A DNA stretch of 64,000 nt from Gonapodya prolifera JEL478 (Eukaryota > Monoblepharomycota > Monoblepharidomycetes > Monoblepharidales > Gonapodyaceae). A program made the translations under genes and the position numbers. The stretch covers positions 141,590 through 205,589 of the forward strand of contig KQ965806.1 in assembly GCA_001574975.1 (NCBI GenBank). The letters are read 5' to 3'. The stretch's first letter is position 1, and the number at the start of each line of letters is the position of its first letter. Positions 54,673 to 64,000 of the stretch are shown here, piece after piece. Below the pieces are notes generated by a model. It saw only the letters and a list, made by a program, of their open reading frames with translations. It was not told where the DNA came from and did no database searches.

Positions 54673-56007
54673 ATTGCGAACGGGTGGAGTTCTTGAGCAG
54701 GACGGCAGACGAGGAGAGGGCCGTGTTGGAGGGCGTTGCGGCACAGAATGGTGGAAAGACTGGTGGACAACCGAGTGGAGAAAGTCAGCCACCGTTGGGA
54801 GGAGCTTTTGGACCAGGGTACTCGTCCCTAATGGATTCTGCGATCAAGGTGGACGATGCTTCAAACGGACAGGTGAGGACCCATCTTAGCGACCTTTCCA
54901 AGTCGGATTTCATGTACTCTTGTGTACGTAAGGATGATACCCCAGCGGCGAAACTGTTCCGCGCCAAAGCAACGGCAGTTGCTCCACATTCATATCACCC
55001 GACGCCGATGCTCTCGCGCAGCTGGACGTGGACAAATTACACACAGCACCAATCAGTGAGACGCTTACTGCGACTGGAATGCGAGAGAGTCAGGTCGGGT
55101 ACGGAATTTTGCCAGTGAGTTGTTCCAAGGCGCAGCGGGAATGACAAACCAGAGATATGGTGACGTTATGCACTGCAACCGTGTTTGTAGCCCCGCGAGC
55201 TTTCGGCAGGGACGTACATCGAGCCGACCATGGATGAGATCATCGAGGATTGGAGCAACTGGTCTGATCAATGTTGTGGGGATGCTCGTAATCGCTGCCG
55301 TTATTAAGTTCGGAACGTTAACCTGATTCTCGGACCACGTCCGTGAGTGATGGCGTGTTCGTGCCCGTTGATTCAGCGATGCAAAGTGGAGTACCACGAA
55401 GTTGAGACACACTGGAACTTTGATTCGATCACCGGCCTGGGGACCTTCTGCCTTCAGCAGATTGGAACATTGAAAGAGTGCTGAAGTCTTATGCCCAATC
55501 TATTTGAATTATCTAGACAAACGAGGGCACAGTGGGTCGGCGAGTGATGCCAGCGGTCGTACAATCCGTGATGAACCTACTTCGGCAGAACCAGTGACCC
55601 TGAGACTGAGCCCACCGAATCACTTTGATGCCTGGACAGTAGCTTCACCCATGATTGCGCTGAGACTTAATTGGTCCAGAGTGGCTTGCTGCAAGTTGGG
55701 GTAAGCGAGGCATTGCGAATCACGCGCAAATGCAACTCAACCGAAACGACTCCGAGAGTGGACATGCGACATTGTGCGATAAATGTGACATGCTCTGTTT
55801 CGGATCCATGGAACGAGTCGAGATGTTTTGTGTCCGAAATGCGATTGGGAATGAAACACGCAGACTAAGGTGACTTGTGCCAAGTGGTGAGGCTACCATC
55901 GCTGCGATTTGATTTGATGGGGTGTCTCGACGGGAACCGTGGTCTCAGTTCAGTGGTTGGTAATCGTCGGCTGAACTGGTCACCGCTTTCACAACTCCAC
56001 TCTTCGA
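54673..56007 (+). other. uncertain tail region and intergenic DNA
   Basis: An ORF at 54700-55118 (DEERAVLEGVAAQNGGK) and a short hydrophobic stretch near 55255-55325 (ATGLINVVGMLVIAAVIKFG) may be the 3' part of the antiporter relic. From 55330 to 56007 nothing is supported. Confidence 0.3.
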
Positions 56008-56998
56008 ATGTCAGATGAATTGTTCTTGCGTCGTGCTTCTGCCGCTCTCCTCGGCGCGTTTGTGGGCGACTCCACGGGTTCTCTGCTGGAGTTCACGACC
56101 TCCGCGTCGCCAGCAAAAGTCGAGCTCGCTCTCACCATGCGTGGCGGAGGACCCCATCAGGTCGCGCCTAGTCAGATTACCGACGATGGCGAGCTGACGC
56201 TGGCTCTATGCCACGCACTCAGGGGGTAGGATCCCCGAGTCGGGTTTCCAGCTGAAGCTGCGATGGAACAGTACCGGGACTGGTTCAAGTCATTTCCGTT
56301 TGATATAGGAGGCACATGCAGAGCAGCGTGAGGTCAGGATCCTCCTGCGCTGAACTACGCCAGCATCGCAAACGGTGCGTTGATGCGGAGCTCACCCCTG
56401 GCAATATGTGTGCACCCTTCAAAGACTGGGAAAGATCTGGATTGGACCTTCGACATGGCAGCTGCAGATGCAGCACTGTCGCACCCGCACCCGACTACAC
56501 AGAACGCAAACGGGGCGTACATTGTGGCGATGGCACATTTGCTGAGCCACCCCGACGACTCGGTGGGGGCGTGGACAGCTGCCAAGGATGCCCTGAAGAG
56601 TCGAGGGAAGGGCGACACGACGGACGCTGCCCAGTGGCTGGACGAAGGAAGGACTGGAAACCTCGGGTTCGATACGTGCCGACAGAACATGGGGTTTCAG
56701 TACACCTTCGTTCTGGCCTTTTACCACCTCTTTGCGCGGGTGGTCCTTCGTGGACGCAATGAAGGACGTTCTTCAGCGCGGAGGTGATACGGACACGAAC
56801 GCGTGTATTGTCGGCGCGCTTGTCGCCGAGGCGGGGCGAGAAATACCGCCCGAGATGGTCGCGAAAGTACGGGGGTATACAACGAGCGGTCGGACTGCGA
56901 GGGCGGACAAGTGGGCAGCCAGGGCCGTGCGGGACGTGACAGATGACCCGGAAGGGTACTTTGAAGGGAGAGGTGGTGTGCGGGTTGGATCGTATTGA
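56008..56998 (+). pseudogene. ADP-ribosylglycohydrolase (DraG-like) with two stops and a frameshift
   Basis: Family: hydrolases that remove ADP-ribose from proteins, using a binuclear metal site. Start MSDELFLRRASAALLGAFVG, then MRGGGPHQVAPSQITDDGEL with the TDD metal ligands. One frame continues past TAG (56227-56229) as DPRVGFPAEAAMEQYRDWFK, SFPFDIGGTCRAA, then TGA, GQDPPALNYASIANGALMRS, HPHPTTQNANGAYIVAMAHL and FQYTFVLAFYHLF. A one-base shift near 56735 leads to RGWSFVDAMKDVLQ and RGGDTDTNACIVGALVAEAG (the GDTDTN metal site). All catalytic motifs survive, so inactivation looks recent. No intron explains the stops. Confidence 0.75.
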
Positions 56999-57130
56999 AC
57001 GTCGAGCATCTTCGGTTCTTTTTTGTAGCGCTTCAAAATCATGTAATGTAAATGCAAATGCCCATGCGGTTGTCAGTGGTCCAACAGAAGTCCTACAACA
57101 CTTTGGTCTCCACCACCTCACATTCCATTG

Positions 57131-58771
57131 ATGGGTCTCACATCCTTCCTCGAAAACCCCCGCCGTCGAAAACTCTACCTCCGCATCGCACTCCTCCTCA
57201 CAATCCTCGGCGGTATCACCTACGCCGGGCTGTACGGACTCCCTATCGATGGCTGGCACGGCGCGCCAGATGGAGGGGACCGCCAGTTCGAGGGCAACAG
57301 GGGGAGGGCGAAACTGACAGAGCAGGTGGGAAATTTGGAGGACGCGCTGAGACGGCAGGCTCTGGACGCGGCAAGGGAGGGTGGTGGGGAGGGGAGGAAA
57401 GCCATTGCCGTCCCCGACGTGAAGCTGGAGCAGGACGACCCTCCGCCAGCCCCGCCTCCGAGTCTGAGCAATCAGCAAGGGCAGGGGAAGAAGTCTTCCG
57501 ACCAGTTCGTGGGCATCCCCCCGAGCAAGGTCGAGGTGCAACCCGACCCGTCGCTCCCTTCCCCCAACGTCGAAGAGCTCGCCTGCTCCTTCGACCCCAC
57601 CACACGCGACCTGAAGAAGTATCCAATCACGCTATGCGACGAGCCTTACCTTCGCCACGACAAGGACCAGCCCAAGGGGACCAACTGTCCCGTTCCTTAC
57701 CAGTGGACGTCTCGGTGTGAGGAGGCCGACTTGAGGATCTTTGAGGTGCTTCATGGCGGGATACAGAGCGTTGTTCCGAAGGCGGAACGCAAATGCGCAC
57801 ACCAGAAGTACGGTTATTTGAGTATGGAAAGTGCCGCTTATTACGGGCAGGTCATGAACGCCAAGGACTATGTCGACGTGGTCTCGACGTACCGCCTGGA
57901 CTCGGACGTGCCCATGACGTACTGGGGCGGGTTCATGGACATCCAGCGCTTCTCCCCGGTACCGCTCCACAAACGACGTACGGACGCCATCGCGGCAACT
58001 TTTGTGTCCAATTGTGGCGCGTTGAATGACAGGAATAAGTGGATGGAGGGCGTGTCGCAGGTGGTTCCTACACATCATTATGGGACATGTTTCCATAACC
58101 AGGCCATTCCGGAGAGGATTAAGAGTAAGACTAAGGACCATCCGTGGGATTTGAAGTATGCGGTGTTGGAGTGAGTTTTCGCTCGCGGTGTGCTTTCTTG
58201 AGAGTTTCCGGCGTTGTCTGACTGCGTACGCGTACGTTCATCCTCGACGTTCACACTATTCACCAGAGAGTACCTGTTCAACCTCTGCTTCGAGAACTCG
58301 GACTCTCCCTACTACGTCACCGAGAAACTCTACCAAGCGTACGTGGCCGGCGTCGTACCCGTTTACCTGGGCCCATCCAACTGGCAACTACACGTGCCCA
58401 ACCTAACGTCGCTGATCATGGCGAGCGACTTCGACTCCCCGGAGCAGCTCGGGCACTACCTCAAGTACCTCTCCGAGAATAGCAAGGAGTACGAGCGGTA
58501 CCTCGAGTGGAAGAAGTACCCCATGGTCCGGCCCGCGTGGAAGGAGATTGAACGGATTGCGGCCAAGGATGTCCATTGTAGGTTCGCGATGCATGTTGCG
58601 GGCAAGCCGTACAAGTGGAGGAATAAGGACTTTGGTGCGCCGGAGACGATGGACGGGGATGTAGGGATCAGTGTCGTGGAGTGGAAGAAGAAGTGGGCGG
58701 AGGAGAGGGAGAGACTGGATAAGGAGGCGGCGAAAGAGGGTGGCAAGGACGCGACGGGAGATGAGCGATAG
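57131..58771 (+). CDS. GT10 fucosyltransferase, Golgi type II membrane protein
   Basis: Exons 57131-58170 and 58267-58771 give 515 residues. A short cytosolic tail (MGLTSFLENPRRRKLYLR) precedes a single membrane anchor, IALLLTILGGITYAGLYGL, followed by a disordered stem. The catalytic part includes YGYLSMESAAYYGQ, STYRLDSDVPMTYWGGF, AIAATFVSNCGALNDRNKWM and the GT10 C-terminal signature EYLFNLCFENSDSPYYVTEK, LYQAYVAGVVPVYLGPSNWQ (GDP-fucose binding). The reaction would be transfer of fucose from GDP-fucose to a glycan, probably alpha-1,3-linked. It sits just behind the ADP-ribosylglycohydrolase relic, with no functional link. Confidence 0.9.
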
Positions 58772-59592
58772 TCAAATACACGCGTATAATTTATGATGTG
58801 ATCAGCACGTTGAATGCTTGCGGTCTACACTTACTTCAGGAACTGTGGGAATGTTGCGAACGCGAGCGTGATTCTGGGAAGCTAATTTGGTTCCGTGAGG
58901 GCTATCTCGGACGATTGCCTGTGGCCAGAGAGCAAGCGTCGTCACCACTGGGGAAAGGGAGCGACATTTTACCATGTCGCACGCCGCAATTCCTCCGTTT
59001 GTGATTCGTATATTTATTCGTTTTTTCCGTCGACGATAATTCGACTCACATGCCGGGTGAATCCATTCAACCACGAAGGCCTGAAGCTGTGAAAGTCGGT
59101 GAGAGTGTCGGCCAATGCTGCCCCGCCCACGCCCTAAAACAAATCAAATGCAAATATGGGAGAAAATCCTCTGGGAGACTTTCCAAAGTGACTTTGGAGC
59201 TGCTGGTAGGAATTTTGTGTATTCCCGTTCGGCGATACGTCGCTGCTCATCGGCGATTCATTTGCTCTGCCTGCCGAGAGGCACCGTTCACTGATTATCT
59301 CATCCCACCGAACTGAGATTTGTAAGCAAACACGACATATCAAATTCGCCAGTGATTAGCTCTGTTTCTACGTTTGCGCATTCTATTGATTTGAAGTACT
59401 CGCTGCATATACCCGCCCTCTAGTACCAAGTGTCAAATGTCTCCCACGCTGTAATGCATCCGGCTGCCTTGCCACAATGGGGCCATCACTGCGAAGTGAA
59501 AATACAGTGAAATACAGTTGTCGTCCCGCGCAGAACCTATTTTTTCATAGTGTGGATGGTAACCGGCAGATCTCCGCTACGCCACTCGGCTG
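58772..59592. other. intergenic region
   Basis: No exon with recognisable product. Confidence 0.45.
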
Positions 59593-59793
59593 ATGGTGGA
59601 GGCAGGGGCCGAGAGAAAACAGAAGCCGAACGTGTCCCACAGCTGCAGTCACACAGACACTCCATCATCGGACTATAAGACACCAAGCCCATCGCAACAG
59701 CTTACCCTAACCCTAGGACGGGACTCTCTGCACTCCACCCACCTCAAACCCTCAACGCCCCTCCTCTGCCTGGGCAGCGACAACATTTCAGAC

Positions 59794-62700
59794 ATGGACG
59801 TTGGCGACGGCGACGAGTGGAAGAAAAAGACGAAGAAGGACAAGAAGAGCAAGAAGGGCGAGGACGGCGATGCCCCGAGGAAGAAGCGGGTTCGCATTGC
59901 GAAGGGTGAGGAGTCTGTCGACGCAATGGTGTGATTGATCAACGGGCGTAATCACCGATCTTTGCTCAAAGCCTGTGACCTCTGTGTGGTCAAGAAGCTC
60001 AAGTGTGATGGCAGCGAGCCATGCTTCAGATGTAAAACGGTGAGTGGGTCTCTGAGGACATTTGATCTTCGTGAACGATCACTACGCCTCCACGAGGATG
60101 GAGTGGTTTTGACAGCATGAGTGCGACTGCTGTCTCTACTGAATGGCTCAGTCGGTCGGTGTCGGCGGGATCATCAGGATGTTCCTCGTCCTAATGGCAC
60201 GTACGAGCAGCGGAGGCCCAGAGGCCGGAGTTACGTGACGCGAACGCAGAGTCCGAGGCCTAAGCGGAGTTGACCGAGGCTGTCCGCTAGAGGCGAATGA
60301 TCCGTTGGCGCTGTCTTCGTATTGACGACCCGCTCCTGTATATACGTCTTCTTCCTTCCTTCGCTCACCCCGTTTCACTCCCCAAAACTCTACATACCAC
60401 CAGACATCCCAAAGCTGTACCTACCTCCGCCAACATAAAGTCCCCGTCCGCCGCAAGAAGCACTACTACGACGACGGCGATCTTCCCCTCGGGTTCACTC
60501 CGCGCCCGCAGCCCATCGTGCCCAACGGCCGATCTAATGCCGCCATGGACCCGTACCCGGACCAGCTCGGTCTGAACGTGCAGAGGCAGGGAAAGCCACC
60601 AGGATCAGGACAACCGAAAAAGCAGAAGCGTCCATCCGCCGCTGGTTCGCGCAGACCGTGGGAGGAGGAGAGCGACGAGGAGGAGTCATCCTCAGACGAC
60701 GAATCGGCGGAGGAGTATTCGGAGGATGAAGATTCGGGCGAGGACAACGATGAATCCACCACCGAAGTCAATGGCGGGGCGCCACTCAAACGCAAACGCA
60801 CCAACTCCGCACCGCTTCCCCCTCTCATGAGCGCCGGAATCAACGGCGCGCTGAACGGCTCTGACGCACTGCAACTCGCGCCACGGTCGCGACATTCCAG
60901 TATCGTGTACGGTAACCACCAGGCACCCCCCGCCATGGGCATGGGCATGCCGCGACCGAAACCTTCGGGGACGGTCAGCATTTCGGAGATTCTGCCCGAA
61001 CAAGGAGACGAGTTTCCGGGTGCGAATGGGTTTATGAGCCTGGTGTCCAGGCCTGGACCTCGCCGGTGGTCTTCGTAAGTTGATTGCAAATGGTACCGTG
61101 GTGTTTTCACCCGTCTCATGCGAAATTGGTCCCAAAATTCTTTCCTCGTCTCGTTAGCCTCTCGACGACACAACTGAATGCGATCCAAATGAGCGTACCA
61201 GATGACATCCCCTTGTTCGCGGATCTTCCTCCCTTACCGACTCAGGAGATTCAGAACCTGCTTGTTGGTCTCTAGTGAGTGGCCACTGCTCAAGAAGATG
61301 TGCTATTCTTTTCTCATACGGTTTCTGTTGTGTAGTTTCGAAAAAGTGTGGCCGTGGCTTCCCTGTATTGACAAAACGAGGTTTCTTCGAGACTTCGCAT
61401 CCTATCCACCCATCTTAACTTACTCCATTTACGGTAAGCGGACGCCTTCCTCAGAAATCGCCAATATTTACTTCACGATGCCACCCCGTACTCAGCCTGC
61501 GCCGCCCGCTACTGCGAGGACCCCAGCATCGACAGCCGCCAGCACCCCACCTCCACGCCCAACCTCATGCTGATCCGCTGCGCCCGCCTCCTCCCGACCG
61601 TGTTCGACGTCCGCCGCCCCACCGTGCACCACGTCCAGGCCATCCTCAACATGTGCGTCCAGTCAAACACCCGCCCCGAGTTCGAGCAAGGAAGAATGTG
61701 GGTCGGGATGGCCATGGTGGTTGCGAGGATTGTCGGGTTGTGTACGGAGGGCGGCGTGGACGGAGCAGGAGGAACGGCGGCGGAGTCGTGGAATAGGGGG
61801 ATTTCGACGATCACGGAGGGTGAGGATAAGGAGAGGAAAATGGACGAGATGAGGAGGACGTGGTATTGCTGCCTTGCCTACGATAGGTGGGTCTTTGTCT
61901 GGTCGCCACCTTCCCCTGAGGGCAGGTCGTTGACGCTTCTTTGAAACAGGTTCGCCGGAATGTCCGAGCCCCGAACGTGGTCCGCCGCTCTCGACGAAGG
62001 CCGCGACGTCCGAATACCCCCTCCTTGGTCAATTCACGACGGACCTCCGAGCCAAATCGAGCTCACAGGAGGTCAACCCAAGTCGGACGCTCTCATGTCC
62101 CTCTACTCCTTGTACGCCCGCGTCGTCGAGTTCCGCCAACACTGCAGCCGCAAGGGTGTCGATCCGTGCGATTTGGCCACCCAGAGCGGCAAGAGGATGT
62201 ACTCCAAGCTGAGATATCTGGACGGAATCGTCGTGGGGTGGTACAGGAGCCTGCCAGATAGTGTGAGGAGTTTGAACATCAAGGACGGGGAGCAAGGCAG
62301 GAAAACGTTCCTTGAAAGTGCATATATGCTAATGATTTTCTACGCGATGCGAGGTGGGGTCTATGATTGAGGCATACTTTATCCAACAACGTTCATCATT
62401 GATTTCTCCGAACGTCCTTAGTGATTCTGAACGGACCCACGACGGTGCTCTCCACCGAAGAACTCGTGGCATCTTCACCGGCAACCCTGCACGCATGGAT
62501 GTCGACCCCCTGCTTCCTCATTTCCACGACATCGGCAGGCAACATTTCTCGTGTTCTGGAGTCAGTACTCGACCTTGAAGGCGAGCGTGGAATGGATTTC
62601 GCCAGCCCCCTTCTGTGGGTGTGCATCTGGAAATCTGCCATTATTCGGGCGGTTTCTGTCAGGGCCGTCAGGGTGTACTCTGGGGTTTCTGTGAACGGGC

Positions 62701-63467
62701 GAACGACCTCCGGCCCTGCCGCCGCGCCAGGTATCGATCCAGCCGCTGTTGTGGCACGGGAGACCCGTGAGCTCGCTGCGTTCCGACGTGCAGTGTATGC
62801 GATTCGAAAGTGGTGGATCCCAGCATCCGAGGCAAGGTCAAAGAGGTCACTCTTCGAGCACGTCTTCCATGAGATCGGCTTCCCCATCGGATGGAAGCCA
62901 GATCCTTCGGAGGTGGTCGAGGATGAAGGCGAGGAACGTGTCGCCAAGATGGCGGCAGTTGTCATTGTACGAGAGGAGGTTCCGTCCCACGCGGGATCCG
63001 CCGAACCCAACAACGTTTCATCTCACGGATCCCCGGAAGGGATGGAGGGTGTTCTGCGACCGTACCCTGTACATCCTCTCGGATGGCCGGACCATATGAT
63101 CTCTGGAAACACAAATGGATCGGTGCAAGGAGAGTCCACCGACATGTCGGACATGGACGATCTCGACGTTCAACGGCACGCTCAAGACGCGCATCACTAT
63201 GAGCTTGCTACCACGCCCGCTGGGGTTGGTGCGCCGACTCCTCCCCCGATGGGATTGACCGAATGGGATTTACAGTTTTCAGTCGGTGGCGACACGAACC
63301 CTGGCGGTCATCCAGGTGATGACTCGCACGACATCTTATCAGGAGGGCAGTCGACCTGGAGACCTGGAGTGAGTGGCGGTCTGTACGGTTATCTTGGTTC
63401 TGCCTCCTCCCCAGGCGGATTTTGGGGCAACGTAGCTCCGTCACCAGCTGGTGAAACCATCAACTAA
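59794..63467 (+). CDS. Zn(II)2Cys6 transcription factor with fungal-specific middle-homology domain
   Basis: Exons traced: 59794-59905, 59972-about 60039, 60404-61074, then the exons holding LNAIQMSVPDDIPLFADLP, YFEKVWPWLPCIDKTRFL and RCARLLPTVFDVRRPTV, and on to 63467. A basic N-terminus (KKKTKKDKKSKKGED) precedes the zinc cluster ACDLCVVKKLKCDGSEPC, FRCKT and, across an intron, TSQSCTYLRQHKVPVRRKK: C-x2-C-x6-C-x5-C-x2-C-x6-C is complete. An acidic linker (EEESDEEESSSDDESAEEY) follows, then the fungal transcription-factor domain (EQGRMWVGMAMVVARIVGLC, MRRTWYCCLAYDRFAGM). It probably binds CGG-type DNA sites in the nucleus. Start could also be the upstream in-frame ATG at 59593. Targets unknown. 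Confidence 0.9.
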
Positions 63468-63810
63468 ACAAAAAAATCTACCGATGAACGTTTTGCATTG
63501 TGTGGGAGTACTTCGGGCTGTAAATAAGCTGTAGAATGACTTTTCTGATCTGGGTGCATTTTGGAGTCACAGGCATTGCAAATAAACTACACTGTCATAT
63601 GATTCTCTAGTAGCGACTGCCATGTTTTTGTTTGACAAGGGACTGGTTGTTCTGGACCGAAGTGTGAGTCATGAGTGGCGGTGGAGGCGACACGTTGCCG
63701 TGACTCTTTTGCCCTGAATATCCCGATTCTTCTCAAAATCAAGACAAATCCGAAGCTTTAGAAATCGGAAATCTTTCCCCTCTCTACCAATCCATCGAAA
63801 CCCAATCGCA
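63468..63810. other. intergenic region, 5' flank of the globin gene
   Basis: No gene seen. AT-rich 3' flank of the regulator, then the globin leader. Confidence 0.45.
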
Positions 63811-64000
63811 ATGTTGTCCGCGGAACAAGCTCGGCTTCTCAAGAAGAACTGGAAGGATATCGGCGCGGTACGTCGTGACCCTGACCTCTTTGAAAACGGA
63901 TACCCCAATCGAGGTTTAACTCTGCAATCCTCGGCACACAGTCTTCTGTCGCGAATCCCATGATGTTCGTCGTAGCTCAGTTCTACAGGCGGCTTCTTCG
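63811..64000 (+). CDS. globin-domain protein, 5' end only
   Basis: Start MLSAEQARLLKKNWKDIGA, a GTACGT...CACAG intron, then SSVANPMMFVVAQFYRRLL to the window edge. The L-S-x-E/x-Q...K-x-x-W opening helix and the F-Y-x-x-L motif are globin A/B-helix features. It could be a single-domain globin or the start of a flavohaemoglobin; the haem-binding histidine lies beyond the window. Confidence 0.65.

Noticed and set aside
56320-56330. TGA in the ADP-ribosylglycohydrolase as selenocysteine
   Set aside because: The same frame also has TAG and a one-base shift; the gene is decaying.
59700-59720. CCCTAACCCTA, telomere-like
   Set aside because: Only about two units, inside a GC-balanced leader; too short to be telomeric.
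1-64000. CRISPR arrays, bacterial operons, riboswitches
   Set aside because: No regularly spaced repeats, and the gene structure is eukaryotic throughout.

Overview
The window looks like nuclear DNA of an early-diverging, zoosporic (flagellated) fungus of the chytrid / Monoblepharidomycete kind. Genes are split by many short GT-AG introns. The fungal markers are a Zn(II)2Cys6 transcription factor with a fungal middle-homology domain, a fungal-type TauD dioxygenase, RPO41-type mitochondrial RNA polymerase and several F-box/ankyrin families. An ARMC2 homologue, a protein of flagellar assembly, argues for a flagellated cell. Most important, a selenoprotein H gene carries an in-frame TGA exactly at the selenocysteine position of its CxxU motif. 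Selenocysteine use is absent from most fungi and known only from a few early-branching lineages (a Gonapodya-like host would fit, but I cannot prove the species).

Layout, left to right. 0-8 kb: end of a small SUMO-motif protein, an unrecognised coiled-coil gene, a TauD/TfdA dioxygenase, a second SUMO-motif protein and a METTL21-like lysine methyltransferase. 8-12.5 kb: two tandem ankyrin/low-complexity paralogues (a third lies at 20.6-22.6 kb). 13-16 kb: a MYND zinc-finger pseudogene and a Dpb3/CHRAC-type histone-fold protein with an Arg-Gly tail. 16-20.5 kb: gene-poor DNA with a broken Penelope-like reverse transcriptase and a dispersed repeat. 23.5-29 kb: a membrane-protein gene, HMG-CoA synthase, an F-box/LRR-like gene and an uncertain block. 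29-31.6 kb: non-coding DNA with degenerate duplications. 31.9-37.8 kb: selenoprotein H, divergently paired with ARMC2, then an F-box/ankyrin gene.

38-45 kb is a graveyard: a plasma-membrane Ca2+-ATPase broken into two halves on opposite strands around F-box/Cys-rich relics. 45-50.3 kb: the mitochondrial RNA polymerase, with an assembly gap whose flanks are duplicated and which is probably spurious. 50.5-57 kb: a membrane-protein fragment, a RING protein, a decayed NhaD-like antiporter and a decayed ADP-ribosylglycohydrolase. 57-64 kb: a GT10 fucosyltransferase, the Zn2Cys6 regulator and the first exons of a globin.

The live genes are mostly single housekeeping or regulatory functions and do not form an operon-like system. 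The exception worth following is the selenoprotein: gene structure, motif spacing and a SECIS-like fold downstream all point the same way, while other in-frame TGA codons in this window sit in clearly decaying genes and provide an internal contrast. Exon boundaries were read by eye from splice signals and frame continuity.
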